Below, in pieces: positions 9,479 to 18,829 of a stretch of 64,000 bases of DNA. The notes under the pieces are model-generated. The model worked only from the letters and a program-made list of their open reading frames with translations, had not been told where the DNA came from and made no database searches. Each line of letters begins with the position of its first letter. The first letter of the stretch is position 1. Both the position numbers and the translations under genes were made by a program. This DNA is from Erwinia endophytica (GTDB lineage: Bacteria; Pseudomonadota; Gammaproteobacteria; Enterobacterales; Enterobacteriaceae), in the NCBI RefSeq assembly GCF_009295515.1, contig NZ_RQVV01000011.1, forward strand, positions 124,001 through 188,000, read 5' to 3'.

Positions 9479-11038
9479 TTAATGGGTCGGGAAGCTTAGA
9501 GCATGGCTTGGGAGTAGGGTGGCGACAGGGGCTGGCCAATTGTCGCTGCTTGCCCATAACCGCATCTGTTCAATATCGGGCGCCATCAGGCGATCCTTGT
9601 CGAGAAAAGCCACACGTTGACGCAGGGTCGCCAGCTCGTTTTCAATCAGTCCGGCGCTTTGCAATGGGCGATGGAACTCAATGCCTTGTGCGGCGGCCAT
9701 CGCCTCAATCCCTACCACCACCGCGGTGTTAAAGCACATCGCGCCAAGGCGACGGGCCGCGTAAGTCGCCATTGACACATGATCTTCCTGGTTGGCCGAG
9801 GTGGGCAGACTGTCAACGCTGCCGGGATGGGCCAGCGACTTGTTTTCGGACGCCAGCGCGGCGGCGGTTACCTGGGCAATCATAAAGCCAGAGTTGACGC
9901 CGCCGTCATTCACCAGGAACGGCGGCAGGCCGGAGAGACCGCTATCGAGCAACAGCGCCATGCGTCGTTCTGAAATAGCGCCGATTTCAGCGATGGCCAG
10001 CGCGATAATGTCGGCGGCAAAGGCGACCGGTTCGGCATGGAAGTTACCGCCAGAGATAACGTCGCCGGTGTCGCTGAACACCAGCGGGTTGTCCGATGCG
10101 GCATTGGCTTCAATCTGTAAGATGCGCGCGGCATGCTGGAGATTATCGAGGCAGGCTCCCATCACCTGCGGCACGCAGCGAATGGAGTAAGGGTCTTGCA
10201 CCCGGCCGCAGTTGGCGTGGGAGTGCAGGATCTCGCTGCCGTCCAGCAGCGCGGTGACGGCAGCCGCGACAGCAATCTGTCCCTGTTGTCCTCGCGCTTC
10301 ATGAATGCGGCGGTCGAACGGTTTGATCGATCCTTTAATCGCTTCCAGAGACAGCGCGCCGGCAACCAGTCCGGCCGCGAAGACTTTTTCACCTTCGAAC
10401 AGGCCGCGCAGGGCCAGTGCGGTGGAAACCTGGGTACCATTGAGCAGGGCCAGTCCTTCTTTCGGTCCGAGGACGAAAGGTTGCAGCTTCGCCAGTTTCA
10501 GTCCGTCAACGGCAGGCATCAACCGGCCAGCTACGCGAACGTCACCTTCGCCGAGCAGCATCAGTGACAAATGCGCCAGCGGCGCCAGATCACCTGACGC
10601 GCCGACGGAACCTTTTTCCGGAATACAGGGCATGACGCCCGCATTGAACAGCGCCAGCAGAGCGTCGATTATTTCAATGCGTACGCCGGAGTGGCCGCGG
10701 GCCAGACTGATGATTTTAGTGGCGAGGATAACCCGCACCACATTATCCGGCAGCAAGTCACCAATGCCCACGCTGTGTGACAGCACCAGGTTACGTTGCA
10801 GTTCGGCCAGTCGTTGTGCGGGGATGGAGGTTTGCGCCAGCTTACCGAAACCGGTATTAATGCCATAGGTGACTTTGCCTTCACTGACGATAGCGTCCAC
10901 GGTTTCACGGGCTTTAAGCACCCTGGCGCGGGCGTTCTGATCCAGCGAAAGCTGGACATCGCCGTGATAAATGCGTTTCAACGTTGCCAGGCTGACCTCA
11001 CCGGGAGTCAACTGGCAGGAATGCGGGGGGACTGACAT
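9479..11038 (-). CDS. hutH: Histidine ammonia-lyase HutH
   Basis: The first enzyme of histidine degradation, deaminating L-histidine to trans-urocanate. The 519-residue protein carries the complete MIO motif in [14 protein letters not shown], with Ala-Ser-Gly at 147-149. The catalytic Tyr58 (TYGINTGFG), Asn200 (LLNGTQ), Tyr284 and Arg287 (QDPYSIR), Phe333 (GGNFHAEP) and the Glu of NQEDH are also present. I use the ATG at 11038, which has AGGAG 7 bases upstream. A HutC-type palindrome at 11048-11060 overlaps this ribosome site. hutH leads the hutH-hutU operon and diverges from hutC. Confidence 0.97.
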   Translation of the reverse strand: MSVPPHSCQLTPGEVSLATLKRIYHGDVQLSLDQNARARVLKARETVDAIVSEGKVTYGINTGFGKLAQTSIPAQRLAELQRNLVLSHSVGIGDLLPDNVVRVILATKIISLARGHSGVRIEIIDALLALFNAGVMPCIPEKGSVGASGDLAPLAHLSLMLLGEGDVRVAGRLMPAVDGLKLAKLQPFVLGPKEGLALLNGTQVSTALALRGLFEGEKVFAAGLVAGALSLEAIKGSIKPFDRRIHEARGQQGQIAVAAAVTALLDGSEILHSHANCGRVQDPYSIRCVPQVMGACLDNLQHAARILQIEANAASDNPLVFSDTGDVISGGNFHAEPVAFAADIIALAIAEIGAISERRMALLLDSGLSGLPPFLVNDGGVNSGFMIAQVTAAALASENKSLAHPGSVDSLPTSANQEDHVSMATYAARRLGAMCFNTAVVVGIEAMAAAQGIEFHRPLQSAGLIENELATLRQRVAFLDKDRLMAPDIEQMRLWASSDNWPAPVATLLPSHALSFPTH

Positions 11039-11047
11039 GGTATACTC

Positions 11048-11060
11048 CTGTATAGACAAG
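11048..11060 (-). promoter_or_regulatory. HutC-like operator next to hutH
   Basis: CTGTATAGACAAG is an imperfect palindrome of the HutC type. It touches the hutH ribosome site, 9 bases before the start codon. HutC would repress from here and leave when urocanate binds, by analogy with known hut systems. Confidence 0.6.
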
Positions 11061-11325
11061 TTCGCGTGCTGTAATCCCTTATTCCGGGATGTGGGGCCCG
11101 TGGGCCTCTTACCCCAAACAGGTCACATTCTGCAGTGAAACAGATGTGTATAGTCTTGTCTATACAATTAGCAATGCTTGTGCCAGGTCGATCACAAAAC
11201 GGGATTACCGGCGCCAGGCGGTACGGCAGGTTTGTTGCAAGCTGTTTTTCCCGTCGATGGCTGTCGGGATAAAATGCGCCATCATGAAGCATTTGCCCTG
11301 CAGTTGTGCAACCGTGTCCCGGCAG
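11061..11325. promoter_or_regulatory. hutH-hutC divergent control region with a central operator
   Basis: There is no gene between hutH and hutC. A perfect 12-base palindrome TTGTCTATACAA lies at 11156-11167, with a neighbouring half-site GTATAGTC just before it. This is the best HutC-type operator of the window. The rest of the segment shows no other repeat or ORF I can support. Confidence 0.65.
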
Positions 11326-11337
11326 ATGTCTATACAT
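11326..11337 (+). promoter_or_regulatory. HutC-like operator before hutC
   Basis: The perfect palindrome ATGTCTATACAT lies 52 bases before the hutC ATG. It has the same core (TCTATACA) as the site at 11156-11167, so hutC is probably autoregulated. Confidence 0.6.
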
Positions 11338-11389
11338 TCGGCAAGGTAATCAGTACACTGACGCAATTATTTTCAGCAAGGAAACCACG

Positions 11390-12145
11390 ATGGTCGGGCA
11401 GACTGCCATTTCACAACTCTCAGCCGCCATGAGCGACCAACCCGCGCCGATTTATCAGCGGGTGAAACAGGCGATAGTCAGTCAGATTGCCGAAGGGGTG
11501 TGGAAAGCAAATCAGCGTGTTCCTTCTGAGAGTGAGCTGGTCAATGAGCTGGGCGTCAGCCGCATGACCATTAACCGTGCGCTGCGGGAATTGACCAGCG
11601 AAGGTTACCTGATCCGTATGCAGGGCGTCGGCACCTTTGTCGCTGAGTCGAAAGGCTACACCGCCATGCTGGAAGTGCATAATATCGCCGAGGAGATTGC
11701 TCAGCGTGGTCATCGCCACCGTTGCAAGGTGATTGAATTGCGAGAGCTGAAAGCCGATCCTGGTCAGGCGTCGTTGCTGGGGCTGAATAGCGGCAGTCCG
11801 GTATTTCATTCGGTTCTCGTCCATTACGAGAACGACTTGCCGGTACAACTTGAAGATCGCCTGGTTAACCCGCAGGTGGCGCCTGATTATCTGCAGCAGG
11901 ATTATCATCGCCAGACACCGTATACCTATCTGATGCGCGTGGCGCCGTTGACGGCGGGGGAACATGTGGTGGAGGCGGTACTGCCGGACCGCAGGCAATG
12001 CAACTTGCTGTCGCTGGAGTCTCACGAGCCGTGCCTGTTGATCCGTCGCCAGACCTGGAGTGAAGCGAAGATTGTGACGTATGCCCGACTGCTGTATCCC
12101 GGTTCACGCTATAAGCTGTTGGGCAAGTTTAAAGGCCACGGTTGA
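11390..12145 (+). CDS. hutC: Histidine utilization repressor HutC (GntR family)
   Basis: A 251-residue GntR/HutC-family repressor. The N-terminal winged helix-turn-helix covers about residues 18-85, with VPSESELVNELGVSRMTINR followed by ALRELTSEGYLIRMQGVGTF. The C-terminal UTRA effector domain follows and normally binds urocanate. I start at the ATG at 11390, which has an AAGGAAA ribosome site. It diverges from hutH and lies upstream of the hut genes it probably controls. A second protein of the same length and family is encoded at 16854-17609. Confidence 0.95.
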   Translation: MVGQTAISQLSAAMSDQPAPIYQRVKQAIVSQIAEGVWKANQRVPSESELVNELGVSRMTINRALRELTSEGYLIRMQGVGTFVAESKGYTAMLEVHNIAEEIAQRGHRHRCKVIELRELKADPGQASLLGLNSGSPVFHSVLVHYENDLPVQLEDRLVNPQVAPDYLQQDYHRQTPYTYLMRVAPLTAGEHVVEAVLPDRRQCNLLSLESHEPCLLIRRQTWSEAKIVTYARLLYPGSRYKLLGKFKGHG

Positions 12146-12241
12146 ACGGTGGGGGAATTCAGACAGGGGCAGTCTGGTGCCGCCTGTCAGCCCGGTATTT
12201 CGCCCGTGCCGTGAGTGTAGAGAACGTCGCATCAGCAGTAT

Positions 12242-12796
12242 TTACCTCATGCGGGCGGTGATCACCGTGACCAGCAACGCCGCGTCCGGGCTGGCCGGTT
12301 CGATAACCGAGCCGTCGCAGTCCCACCACACACCCTGGCCCGGTTTGAGCGTTATATCGCCGCTCAGCCACTCGCCCGCCAGCACGTAGACGGCTCCGGC
12401 GGTGGCGGCCTCTGGTGCCAACCTTGTATTGATCACCGTCACTCTGGCCTGATGACTGGCTCGCCGGGTCATCACATTGAAATCACGGCTGATGCCGCCC
12501 GTGAGTTGCGCGGCAATATTATCTTCACCCGCAAAGGCAAAAGGTTGCTCAGGTTGCAGAAGCTGGCGATAGCGACCAGGGGCATCCAGCGTTACGCCAG
12601 CACCTGAAAGCAAGGTTATCACCCGGTCAACGCCAGGAAAAAGTGAGAAAGGGCCATCGGCGGCAATGGTGGCAATACTGAGACGCCAACTGAATGTCTG
12701 CTCACCTGGTGGAAAGCTGATTATTTCCCGCGTTTCGCCGCCGCCATTACGCCACTGGCTGACCGGTAATGTCTGGCTGTCGTAGAAATGGATCAT
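12242..12796 (-). CDS. hutD: HutD family protein
   Basis: A 184-residue HutD protein with a bicupin-like fold. HutD is a conserved accessory of hut operons, thought from work in Pseudomonas to moderate hut expression, possibly by binding formylglutamate or urocanate. The family pattern WRNGGGETREI near residue 16, FSWRLSIATIAADGPFSLFPGVDR and the block around residue 105 are all present. Its ATG overlaps the hutF stop (ATGA), which shows translational coupling and an operon order hutF-hutD. Confidence 0.9.
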   Translation of the reverse strand: MIHFYDSQTLPVSQWRNGGGETREIISFPPGEQTFSWRLSIATIAADGPFSLFPGVDRVITLLSGAGVTLDAPGRYRQLLQPEQPFAFAGEDNIAAQLTGGISRDFNVMTRRASHQARVTVINTRLAPEAATAGAVYVLAGEWLSGDITLKPGQGVWWDCDGSVIEPASPDAALLVTVITARMR

Positions 12797-14148
12797 TTCA
12801 GCGCCTCAATCACCGTGCGCAACGCCGCGTCAATCTGCTGTTGCTGCTGATGTTGCCCCTGGCGTATTAGCTGTTTTCCGGCGACATAAACATCCTGGAT
12901 CTGCCCGCGATGACCGGCGAAAAGCCAGCGATTGAGCAGTGAGTGGTCAGCGGTGCTACTCAACAGCGCGTCATCAGCCAGTACCAGCCAGTCAGCCCGA
13001 TAACCGACCGCCAGGCGGCCAGTCTTCACGCCACAAGCCTGGGCGCCGCCTTCCAGCGCCTGGTGATAAAGCAGGTCGCCCACTGAAGTCTGGCTAGCGC
13101 TGACAATCCGGTTACGGCGGCGATCCCGCAGGCGTTGACTGTATTCCAGCCAGCGTAATTCTTCTACAACATCCAGTGATACATGGCTGTCAGAGCCAAT
13201 ACCCCAGCGGCCACCCCGGGCAATATAGTCAGTCGCCGGGAAAATGCCGTCACCCAGATTCGCTTCCGTGGTCGGGCAGAGTCCAACCACGGCCTGACTG
13301 GCGGCCAGACGGGAAATTTCACGCTGATCCAGATGGGTCGCGTGGATCAGGCACCAGCGGGCATTAATGTCAAAACGATTGAGCAGCCAGTCCACCGGGC
13401 GCTCGCCGCTCCAGGCCAGACAGTCGTTCACCTCTTTTTCCTGCTCGGCAATGTGAATATGCACTGGCAGGGAGTCCACACTGGCGGCCAGCACCTCGCG
13501 TATTTGCGTTTCGCTGACGGCACGCAACGAATGAAAGCACAATCCGCGGTTATGCAAGGGCTTGCCTGCGATCATTTCTTGTAAACGTTGCTGCTGTTGC
13601 AAGTAGCGTCGGCTGTCCTGAATAAAACGTTTTTGGCCCGCCTGTGGGGGTTGTGCGCCAAATCCGGCATAGCTGTAGAGTACCGGTAGCAAGGTCTGAC
13701 CGATGCCAGCCCGTCCAGCCGCCGCAATCAACTGTGCCAGCATCGCTTCGTCCTGGTAAGGCGAGCCGTCGGTATGGTGATGTAAATAGTGGAATTCTGC
13801 TACCTGGGTATAGCCGCCTTTCAGCATTTCCACATACAAATGGCTGGCGATGGCGCCGACCTGCTCAGGCGAGAGTCGTTGTACCATACGGTACATCAGT
13901 TCACGCCATGTCCAGAAGCTGTCCTGCGGGTCTCCCGCCACTTCGGCCAGCCCGGCCATCACCCGCTGGAAGGCATGAGAATGCAGGTTAGTCATGCCAG
14001 GCAGCACCGCGCCGTTCAGGCATTGCGCATTATCCGCCGGGGCGTCAGGAGTCAGGCCGCTGATGGTCCCCGTCGCGTCAACGTCAATCAGTACATCGTG
14101 ATGCCAGCCGTCCTCAAGCAGGACGCGCGGCGCAAAATAGCGAGGCAT
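12793..14148 (-). CDS. hutF: Formimidoylglutamate deiminase HutF
   Basis: This 451-residue amidohydrolase-superfamily enzyme converts N-formimino-L-glutamate to N-formyl-L-glutamate and ammonia. Metal and catalytic motifs are visible: NLHSHAFQR near the N-terminus, HIHIAEQ in the middle, IHATH, and GSDSHVSLD near residue 320. I use the ATG at 14148; the frame extends upstream without homology. HutF marks the five-step, Pseudomonas-type pathway and pairs with the formylglutamate deformylase gene at 15442. It shares the operator region at 14174-14193 with the divergent hutI. Confidence 0.95.
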   Translation of the reverse strand: MPRYFAPRVLLEDGWHHDVLIDVDATGTISGLTPDAPADNAQCLNGAVLPGMTNLHSHAFQRVMAGLAEVAGDPQDSFWTWRELMYRMVQRLSPEQVGAIASHLYVEMLKGGYTQVAEFHYLHHHTDGSPYQDEAMLAQLIAAAGRAGIGQTLLPVLYSYAGFGAQPPQAGQKRFIQDSRRYLQQQQRLQEMIAGKPLHNRGLCFHSLRAVSETQIREVLAASVDSLPVHIHIAEQEKEVNDCLAWSGERPVDWLLNRFDINARWCLIHATHLDQREISRLAASQAVVGLCPTTEANLGDGIFPATDYIARGGRWGIGSDSHVSLDVVEELRWLEYSQRLRDRRRNRIVSASQTSVGDLLYHQALEGGAQACGVKTGRLAVGYRADWLVLADDALLSSTADHSLLNRWLFAGHRGQIQDVYVAGKQLIRQGQHQQQQQIDAALRTVIEALK

Positions 14149-14173
14149 GGTGGTTGCTTCCCAGGTAATGTGG

Positions 14174-14193
14174 TTGTATATACATATACATAC
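14174..14193. promoter_or_regulatory. HutC-like operator between hutF and hutI
   Basis: TTGTATATACATATACATAC holds the palindromic core TTGTATATACAT with a further overlapping half-site. It lies 26 bases from the hutF start and 32 bases from the hutI start, so one repressor dimer could control both directions. Confidence 0.6.
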
Positions 14194-14224
14194 TTGCGAA
14201 TCAACAGTAAAGCCGGGAGAGAAG

Positions 14225-15445
14225 ATGAGCGAAGAATGTCGCTGTGACCACCTGTGGTATGGGGCTGATATTGTCACCATGCAGGAGGGGAAGTATAACA
14301 TCATCAAAAACGGCGCTATCGCGGTTCGTCAGGATAAAATTGTCTGGCTGGGGCCATGGCAGGAAGCCGGGCAGATCACGGCGGATAAGCACACTAAATT
14401 TTCCGGCGGGATAATCACCCCAGGGCTGGTTGATTGCCACACCCATCTGGTGTTTGGCGGTGATCGCAGCCATGAGTTTGAACAACGGCTGAATGGGGTG
14501 AGCTACAGCGAAATCGCCGCGCAGGGCGGCGGGATTATTGCCACCGTCAATGCCACCCGCAGCGCCACGCTGGAGCAACTGGTCGCCAGCGCCCGGTGGC
14601 GACTGGAAAGATTGCTGGCGGAAGGGGTGACCACGGTTGAAATCAAATCCGGCTATGGTTTGGATCTGGCCAGCGAACGGCGGATGCTACAGGCGATCCG
14701 CCAGTTGGCGCAGCAGGTTCCCGCTCAGGTGCGGGCGACCTGCCTGGCCGCCCACGCCACGCCGCCAGAGTTCAAAAATGATCCGGACGGCTGGATTACG
14801 CTGATTTGTGAAACGTTGTTACCGCAGGTCGCGAAGGAGAAATTGGCGGATGCGGTGGATGCCTTCTGTGAGCATCTGGCGTTCTCTCCGGCGCAGGTCA
14901 GCAGGGTATTCGACGCGGCGCAGCGTCTTGGCCTGCCGGTTAAATTGCATGCGGAGCAGCTTTCTTCGTTGGGCGGCGGCGCGTTGGCGGCAAAATTTAA
15001 AGCACTCTCAGCGGATCATCTTGAATACGCGACGGAAAGTGATGTGGCGGCGATGGCTGAAAGTGGTACTGTCGCTGTGCTGCTACCGGGCGCGTTCTAT
15101 TTGTTGCGTGAAAAACAGCGGCCTCCAGTGGCATTATTCCGCCAGTACCAGGTTCCGATGGCGCTGGCCAGCGATGCCAATCCCGGCACCTCTCCCGCGT
15201 TGTCCCTGCGTCTGATGTTGAATATGGCCTGTACGTTGTTCGGCATGACGCCGGAAGAAGCGCTGGCGGGCGTCACGCAGTATGGCGCACAGGCATTAGG
15301 TCTGGCTGAGACTCAGGGCTCACTGGCAGTCGGAAAATTTGCTGATTTTGTTCACTGGCCGTTACAACATCCGGCGGAACTGGTCTACTGGCTTGGCGGG
15401 CAATTGCCCTGCCAGGTGATATTCAGAGGAGAGGCAATACAATGA
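14225..15445 (+). CDS. hutI: Imidazolonepropionase HutI
   Basis: The third enzyme of the pathway, opening 4-imidazolone-5-propionate to N-formimino-L-glutamate. This 406-residue member of the amidohydrolase superfamily shows the zinc-site motif [16 protein letters not shown]. Other family motifs are [26 protein letters not shown] and [12 protein letters not shown]. The chosen ATG at 14225 follows GGGAGAGAAG; the frame is open earlier but crosses the operator. Its stop overlaps the hutG start (ATGA), so hutI-hutG form a coupled pair. Confidence 0.97.
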   Translation: MSEECRCDHLWYGADIVTMQEGKYNIIKNGAIAVRQDKIVWLGPWQEAGQITADKHTKFSGGIITPGLVDCHTHLVFGGDRSHEFEQRLNGVSYSEIAAQGGGIIATVNATRSATLEQLVASARWRLERLLAEGVTTVEIKSGYGLDLASERRMLQAIRQLAQQVPAQVRATCLAAHATPPEFKNDPDGWITLICETLLPQVAKEKLADAVDAFCEHLAFSPAQVSRVFDAAQRLGLPVKLHAEQLSSLGGGALAAKFKALSADHLEYATESDVAAMAESGTVAVLLPGAFYLLREKQRPPVALFRQYQVPMALASDANPGTSPALSLRLMLNMACTLFGMTPEEALAGVTQYGAQALGLAETQGSLAVGKFADFVHWPLQHPAELVYWLGGQLPCQVIFRGEAIQ

Positions 15446-16221
15446 AACCATTCGAGTTTACCCAGGGAACGCTGCCGTTGTTATTGAGCATTCCGCATGC
15501 TGGTACCGCGCTGACCCCTGAAGTGGAGCAGGGACTGAGCGAACAAGCGCAGGGACTGCCGGATACGGACTGGCATATTCCGCAGCTGTATGATTTTGCC
15601 CGCGAGATGGGGGCCAGTGTACTGGTGGGCAATTATTCCCGCTTTGTCATCGACCTCAATCGTCCGCCAAATAATGAAGCCCTCTATGCCACCGCGACCA
15701 CCGGGTTGTATCCGGAAACGCTGTTCGACGGCACGCCAACGTTCAAACCAGGTATGACCCCTACGGATGACCAGCGTCAGGGCTATCTTGCGACCATCTG
15801 GACGCCGTACCATGAAAAAATTCAACAGGAGCTGGCGCGAATGAAACAGCAGTTTGGCTATGCGCTGCTGTTTGATGCTCACTCTATTGCCTCGGTGATC
15901 CCCCGTCTGTTTGACGGCAAACTTCCTGATTTGAACCTGGGAACCAACGGTGGTCTGAGCTGTGACCCGTCGATTAGCGAAAAATTGACCGACCTCTGCG
16001 CCGCGCAGTCAGACTTCAGTTGGGTGATGAATGGCCGTTTCAAAGGCGGTTATATTACCCGTGCTTACGGTAAGCCGCAGGAAGACCAGCATACAGTGCA
16101 ACTGGAACTGGCGCAGATAAATTATATGGATGAAACACCGCCGTTTAGCTGGCGCGGCGACAAAGCGGCCAGATTACAACCGATATTGAAAAAGATTATC
16201 ACAACGCTTCTTTTGCGCTGA
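15442..16221 (+). CDS. hutG: N-formylglutamate deformylase HutG
   Basis: The last enzyme of the five-step route, hydrolysing N-formyl-L-glutamate to glutamate and formate. It has 259 residues and the N-formylglutamate amidohydrolase fold. The family signatures are SIPHAG near the N-terminus, [26 protein letters not shown] and LFDAHSI in the middle. This is not the manganese ureohydrolase also called HutG in Klebsiella. Translation starts at an ATG overlapping the hutI stop, preceded by AGAGGAGAGG. Confidence 0.96.
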   Translation: MKPFEFTQGTLPLLLSIPHAGTALTPEVEQGLSEQAQGLPDTDWHIPQLYDFAREMGASVLVGNYSRFVIDLNRPPNNEALYATATTGLYPETLFDGTPTFKPGMTPTDDQRQGYLATIWTPYHEKIQQELARMKQQFGYALLFDAHSIASVIPRLFDGKLPDLNLGTNGGLSCDPSISEKLTDLCAAQSDFSWVMNGRFKGGYITRAYGKPQEDQHTVQLELAQINYMDETPPFSWRGDKAARLQPILKKIITTLLLR

Positions 16222-16233
16222 GCCACATCGTCA

Positions 16234-16252
16234 GCCTCTCCGCTGGAGAGGC
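16234..16252. terminator. Hairpin between hutG and a convergent gene
   Basis: A perfect 8-bp stem GCCTCTCC/GGAGAGGC with a 3-base loop lies between the convergent hutG and nucleotidase genes. It could end transcription from both sides; the T tract is missing on the plus strand. Confidence 0.55.
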
Positions 16253-16263
16253 CTGCAATCAGC

Positions 16264-16785
16264 CTAAAGCAGCAGGGTGGCGATTTCCTGCCAGTTATTC
16301 ACTCGCCGGTAACCTGTCACCAGCAGGTTATGCGGGGCGCTGTAGAGAAGGCCTTCTCCGCAAAAATGATCAAAATTGAAGGCATTATCATCAATCATGT
16401 AATCGGCGTTGATAATCCCTTTATTGCCGCAGAATACAATATTGCTGGGTTTAATCGCCGGGAAATGGGTCTTCAGCCAGTTGAATTTGGCATTGAACGA
16501 GCTCGGTACTTCCATCGCGGCGGTGGTGATAAACACCTCATATTTCTTGCTCAGATCCGCAATGACTTGCTGGCTGTCGGCGATCACCGCCAGATCACTA
16601 AAGAAATCGGGATCGCTGACCAGGGCCATGATCTGCTGCATCATCTCGGGTTCTTCGTTACGCAGATTGAACAGGTTAAGTTCGTCGTCGGTCAGCGTCA
16701 GTCCGAGGTGATGGTTGACGGTATTAACCATTTTAGGATGAAAGTCGGCGATGACTTCATCCATATCGATAGCAATTTTCTTCAT
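16264..16785 (-). CDS. 5'(3')-deoxyribonucleotidase-like HAD phosphatase (NT5C family)
   Basis: A 173-residue HAD-superfamily protein related to cytosolic 5'(3')-deoxyribonucleotidases, which dephosphorylate pyrimidine deoxynucleotides. The catalytic motif I is IAIDMDEVIADFHP near residue 5, with the nucleophile Asp and the general acid Asp two residues later. TTAAME supplies the motif II Thr, and DYMIDDN the motif III acidic pair. It sits among hut genes but has no obvious link to histidine. It could share a transcript with the downstream minus-strand region only weakly, since hutG converges on it. Confidence 0.75.
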   Translation of the reverse strand: MKKIAIDMDEVIADFHPKMVNTVNHHLGLTLTDDELNLFNLRNEEPEMMQQIMALVSDPDFFSDLAVIADSQQVIADLSKKYEVFITTAAMEVPSSFNAKFNWLKTHFPAIKPSNIVFCGNKGIINADYMIDDNAFNFDHFCGEGLLYSAPHNLLVTGYRRVNNWQEIATLLL

Positions 16786-16853
16786 TTATCACTCCATGAT
16801 CGGTGGGGAAAGAGCGACATCATAACAAAAAAGCGGACTTTGCGGCTTAACGT

Positions 16854-17609
16854 TCAGGAAGAGGTCTGAAAGCGGCCAAACATTTTATATCGGCCGCCAG
16901 GATAGAGCAGGCGGGCGCAGGTGACCACGGTTTGCTGATGCCAGGTGCGGCGCTGGATCTGCAGGCAGGGTTCTGCTGCGGTAATCTGTAACAACTGGCG
17001 TTCTTCTTCACTGGCTTTGACCGCTTCCACCACATGTTCACCGGCACTCAGGGGAGCAACCTTGCTCAGCCAGGCGTGCGGCGTCATTTTAGTGAAGTCC
17101 TGTTGCAGATAATCAGGGGCTATCTGTGGATTAACCTGACGGTCTTCCAGCTGCACCGGGACCTGATTTTCAAAATGAATAATTTGCGAATGGAACAGCG
17201 TCGCGCCGGGCGCCAGGCCCAGAGCCCGGGCATCGCTGGCGCTGGCTCGTTCGGCGCGTAAAAACAGCACGTTGCTGGCATGGAGATGGCCGCGGCTGGC
17301 AATTTCGTCGGCGATATTATGCACTTCCAGCATGGGCGTAAAAGCTTTCATTTCCGCGACGAAGGTGCCCACCCCTTGCAGACGCAGCAGAAAACCTTCG
17401 CTGGTCAGTTCACGCAGTGCCCGGTTGATGGTCATTCTGCTGACCCCCAGCTCGGTGACCAGCTCGCTTTCTGACGGCACCCGTTGGCGAGGAAGCCACT
17501 GCCCGGAGCGGATCAGCGTAATAATGCCCTGCTTAACCTGCTGATACAGCGGGGCAGGTTCATGGTTACGCAGGGCGATGGTTTCGGTAAGCGTTTTATG
17601 GTCTGACAA
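16854..17609 (-). CDS. Second HutC-like GntR regulator, TTG start
   Basis: A GntR/HutC-family repressor closely similar to hutC at 11390-12145. Shared stretches include VPSESELVTELGVSRMTINR, ALRELTSEGFLLRLQGVGTF and QLEDRQVNPQIAPDYLQQDF. The reading frame is open far upstream, but I propose the TTG at 17609. It has AAAGGTGG 5-6 bases before it and gives exactly 251 residues, the same length as HutC. The gene diverges from the ABC transporter-HutH-like operon and probably controls it. The C-terminal UTRA domain differs enough from HutC that it may bind a different ligand, which is inference. Confidence 0.88.
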   Translation of the reverse strand: MSDHKTLTETIALRNHEPAPLYQQVKQGIITLIRSGQWLPRQRVPSESELVTELGVSRMTINRALRELTSEGFLLRLQGVGTFVAEMKAFTPMLEVHNIADEIASRGHLHASNVLFLRAERASASDARALGLAPGATLFHSQIIHFENQVPVQLEDRQVNPQIAPDYLQQDFTKMTPHAWLSKVAPLSAGEHVVEAVKASEEERQLLQITAAEPCLQIQRRTWHQQTVVTCARLLYPGGRYKMFGRFQTSS

Positions 17610-17665
17610 TGCTGCCACCTTTTGCCGGAATGGATGTATTAGCACTTCTGTTAGCGAGTCTCTAT

Positions 17666-17677
17666 CTGTCTCTACAA
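17666..17677 (-). promoter_or_regulatory. HutC-like operator before the second HutC gene
   Basis: On the minus strand TTGTAGAGACAG resembles the HutC core at 10 of 12 positions. It lies about 57 bases before the proposed TTG start and could mediate autoregulation. Confidence 0.4.
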
Positions 17678-17854
17678 TAACGGTGTTTTCCTGAATTTTT
17701 GCGTTTTTTTTTCTGACCTCTTTTAGGGCGTAACGCCTTGTTATAGTGCGTGATGGTGGTGGTTTGTGGCAATGATGCGGCAACGGCTGACAAAAACGCT
17801 TTAGGTGTCAGTTTATTAATCCAGCCATCAACAGTGGCACAACAATTGCTCTGG

Positions 17855-17866
17855 TTGTATATACAT
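17855..17866 (+). promoter_or_regulatory. HutC-like operator before the amino acid ABC transporter
   Basis: TTGTATATACAT is identical to the core of the hutF/hutI operator. It lies about 94 bases before the binding-protein ATG, in the region shared with the divergent hutC paralog. This ties the transporter operon to the hut regulon. Confidence 0.6.
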
Positions 17867-17959
17867 GACATATCCTGTTAGCGCACGCGTCGCTGACGGC
17901 GGGTTATTCATTTGGTCTGCTGCCTTCAGGCAGGCGTCTTCATCCACCAGGAGTATTTG

Positions 17960-18814
17960 ATGAAACATTCGTTATTTCGCCGGGTTTTGCTTAGTACCTT
18001 TATCAGTTCCGCACTGCTCTGTACGCTGCCTTCTCAGGCGAAAGAGTGGCAATCAATTACCATCGCCACCGAGGGCAGCTACGAACCCTGGAACCTCACG
18101 CTGCCGGGCGGCAAACTCAGCGGCTTTGAACCCGAACTGATGGCCGATCTGTGTCAGCGCATGAAAATCAGTTGCAAACTGGTGGTACAGAACTGGGATG
18201 GGATGATTGCCGGGATGCAGGCCGGCAAATATGACGTGATCATGGATGCGATTGTGATCACTCCAGAGCGGCGCAAGGTGATTGATTTCACTGTGCCTTA
18301 TGCTGCGACGCCCGCCAGTTTTATTACTGCCAAAGGTGATTTGCTGCCGAAAGCCAGCGGGCCGGACGGCATCATCAAATTACATGACTCTGCGCAAGAG
18401 ATTCAACCCGCTATCGCCAGCCTGCAGCAAGCACTGAAAGGTAAAACTATCGGTATTGCGTCCGGCACGGTTTATACCCCTTTTATCGATAAATACTTCA
18501 AAGATATCGCCACGATACGCGAATACAACGCTTCCGCTGATGCGATCCTTGATTTGCAGGCCGGGCGTATTGATGCGGTGTTTGATGATGTGACTTTTGC
18601 CAATTCCATCCTTAGCAAACCGGAAAATAACGATTTGCAGTTGGCCGGTCCACAGTTGGGCGGCCCGATCTGGGGGGAAGGCGAAGCGTTGGGGATCCGC
18701 AAATCCGATGGCTCATTGAAAGCGATGCTGGATAGCGCGATCAACGCTGCCCTGGCCGATGGCACAGTGAAAAAGCTGAGTGAGAAATGGTTCAAGACTA
18801 ATGTCACGCCATAA
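17960..18814 (+). CDS. Periplasmic binding protein of a polar amino acid ABC transporter
   Basis: A 284-residue family 3 solute-binding protein with a signal peptide (basic MKHSLFRR start, hydrophobic core, cleavage likely after LPSQA). The ligand-pocket blocks are TIATEGSYEPWNL, GFEPELMADLC and DAIVITPERRKVIDFTVPY. They resemble HisJ/LAO and octopine-type binding proteins, so a basic amino acid or a derivative is the likely ligand. The ATG at 17960 has CAGGAG 7 bases upstream. It heads an operon with two permeases, an ATPase and a HutH-like protein, which suggests uptake of histidine or a histidine derivative. Confidence 0.9.
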   Translation: MKHSLFRRVLLSTFISSALLCTLPSQAKEWQSITIATEGSYEPWNLTLPGGKLSGFEPELMADLCQRMKISCKLVVQNWDGMIAGMQAGKYDVIMDAIVITPERRKVIDFTVPYAATPASFITAKGDLLPKASGPDGIIKLHDSAQEIQPAIASLQQALKGKTIGIASGTVYTPFIDKYFKDIATIREYNASADAILDLQAGRIDAVFDDVTFANSILSKPENNDLQLAGPQLGGPIWGEGEALGIRKSDGSLKAMLDSAINAALADGTVKKLSEKWFKTNVTP

Positions 18815-18829
18815 GCGGGGAGCACTGAA

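Noticed and set aside
11420-12025. A 201-codon open frame antisense to hutC
   Set aside because: It lies fully inside hutC, has no homology I recognise and no ribosome site.
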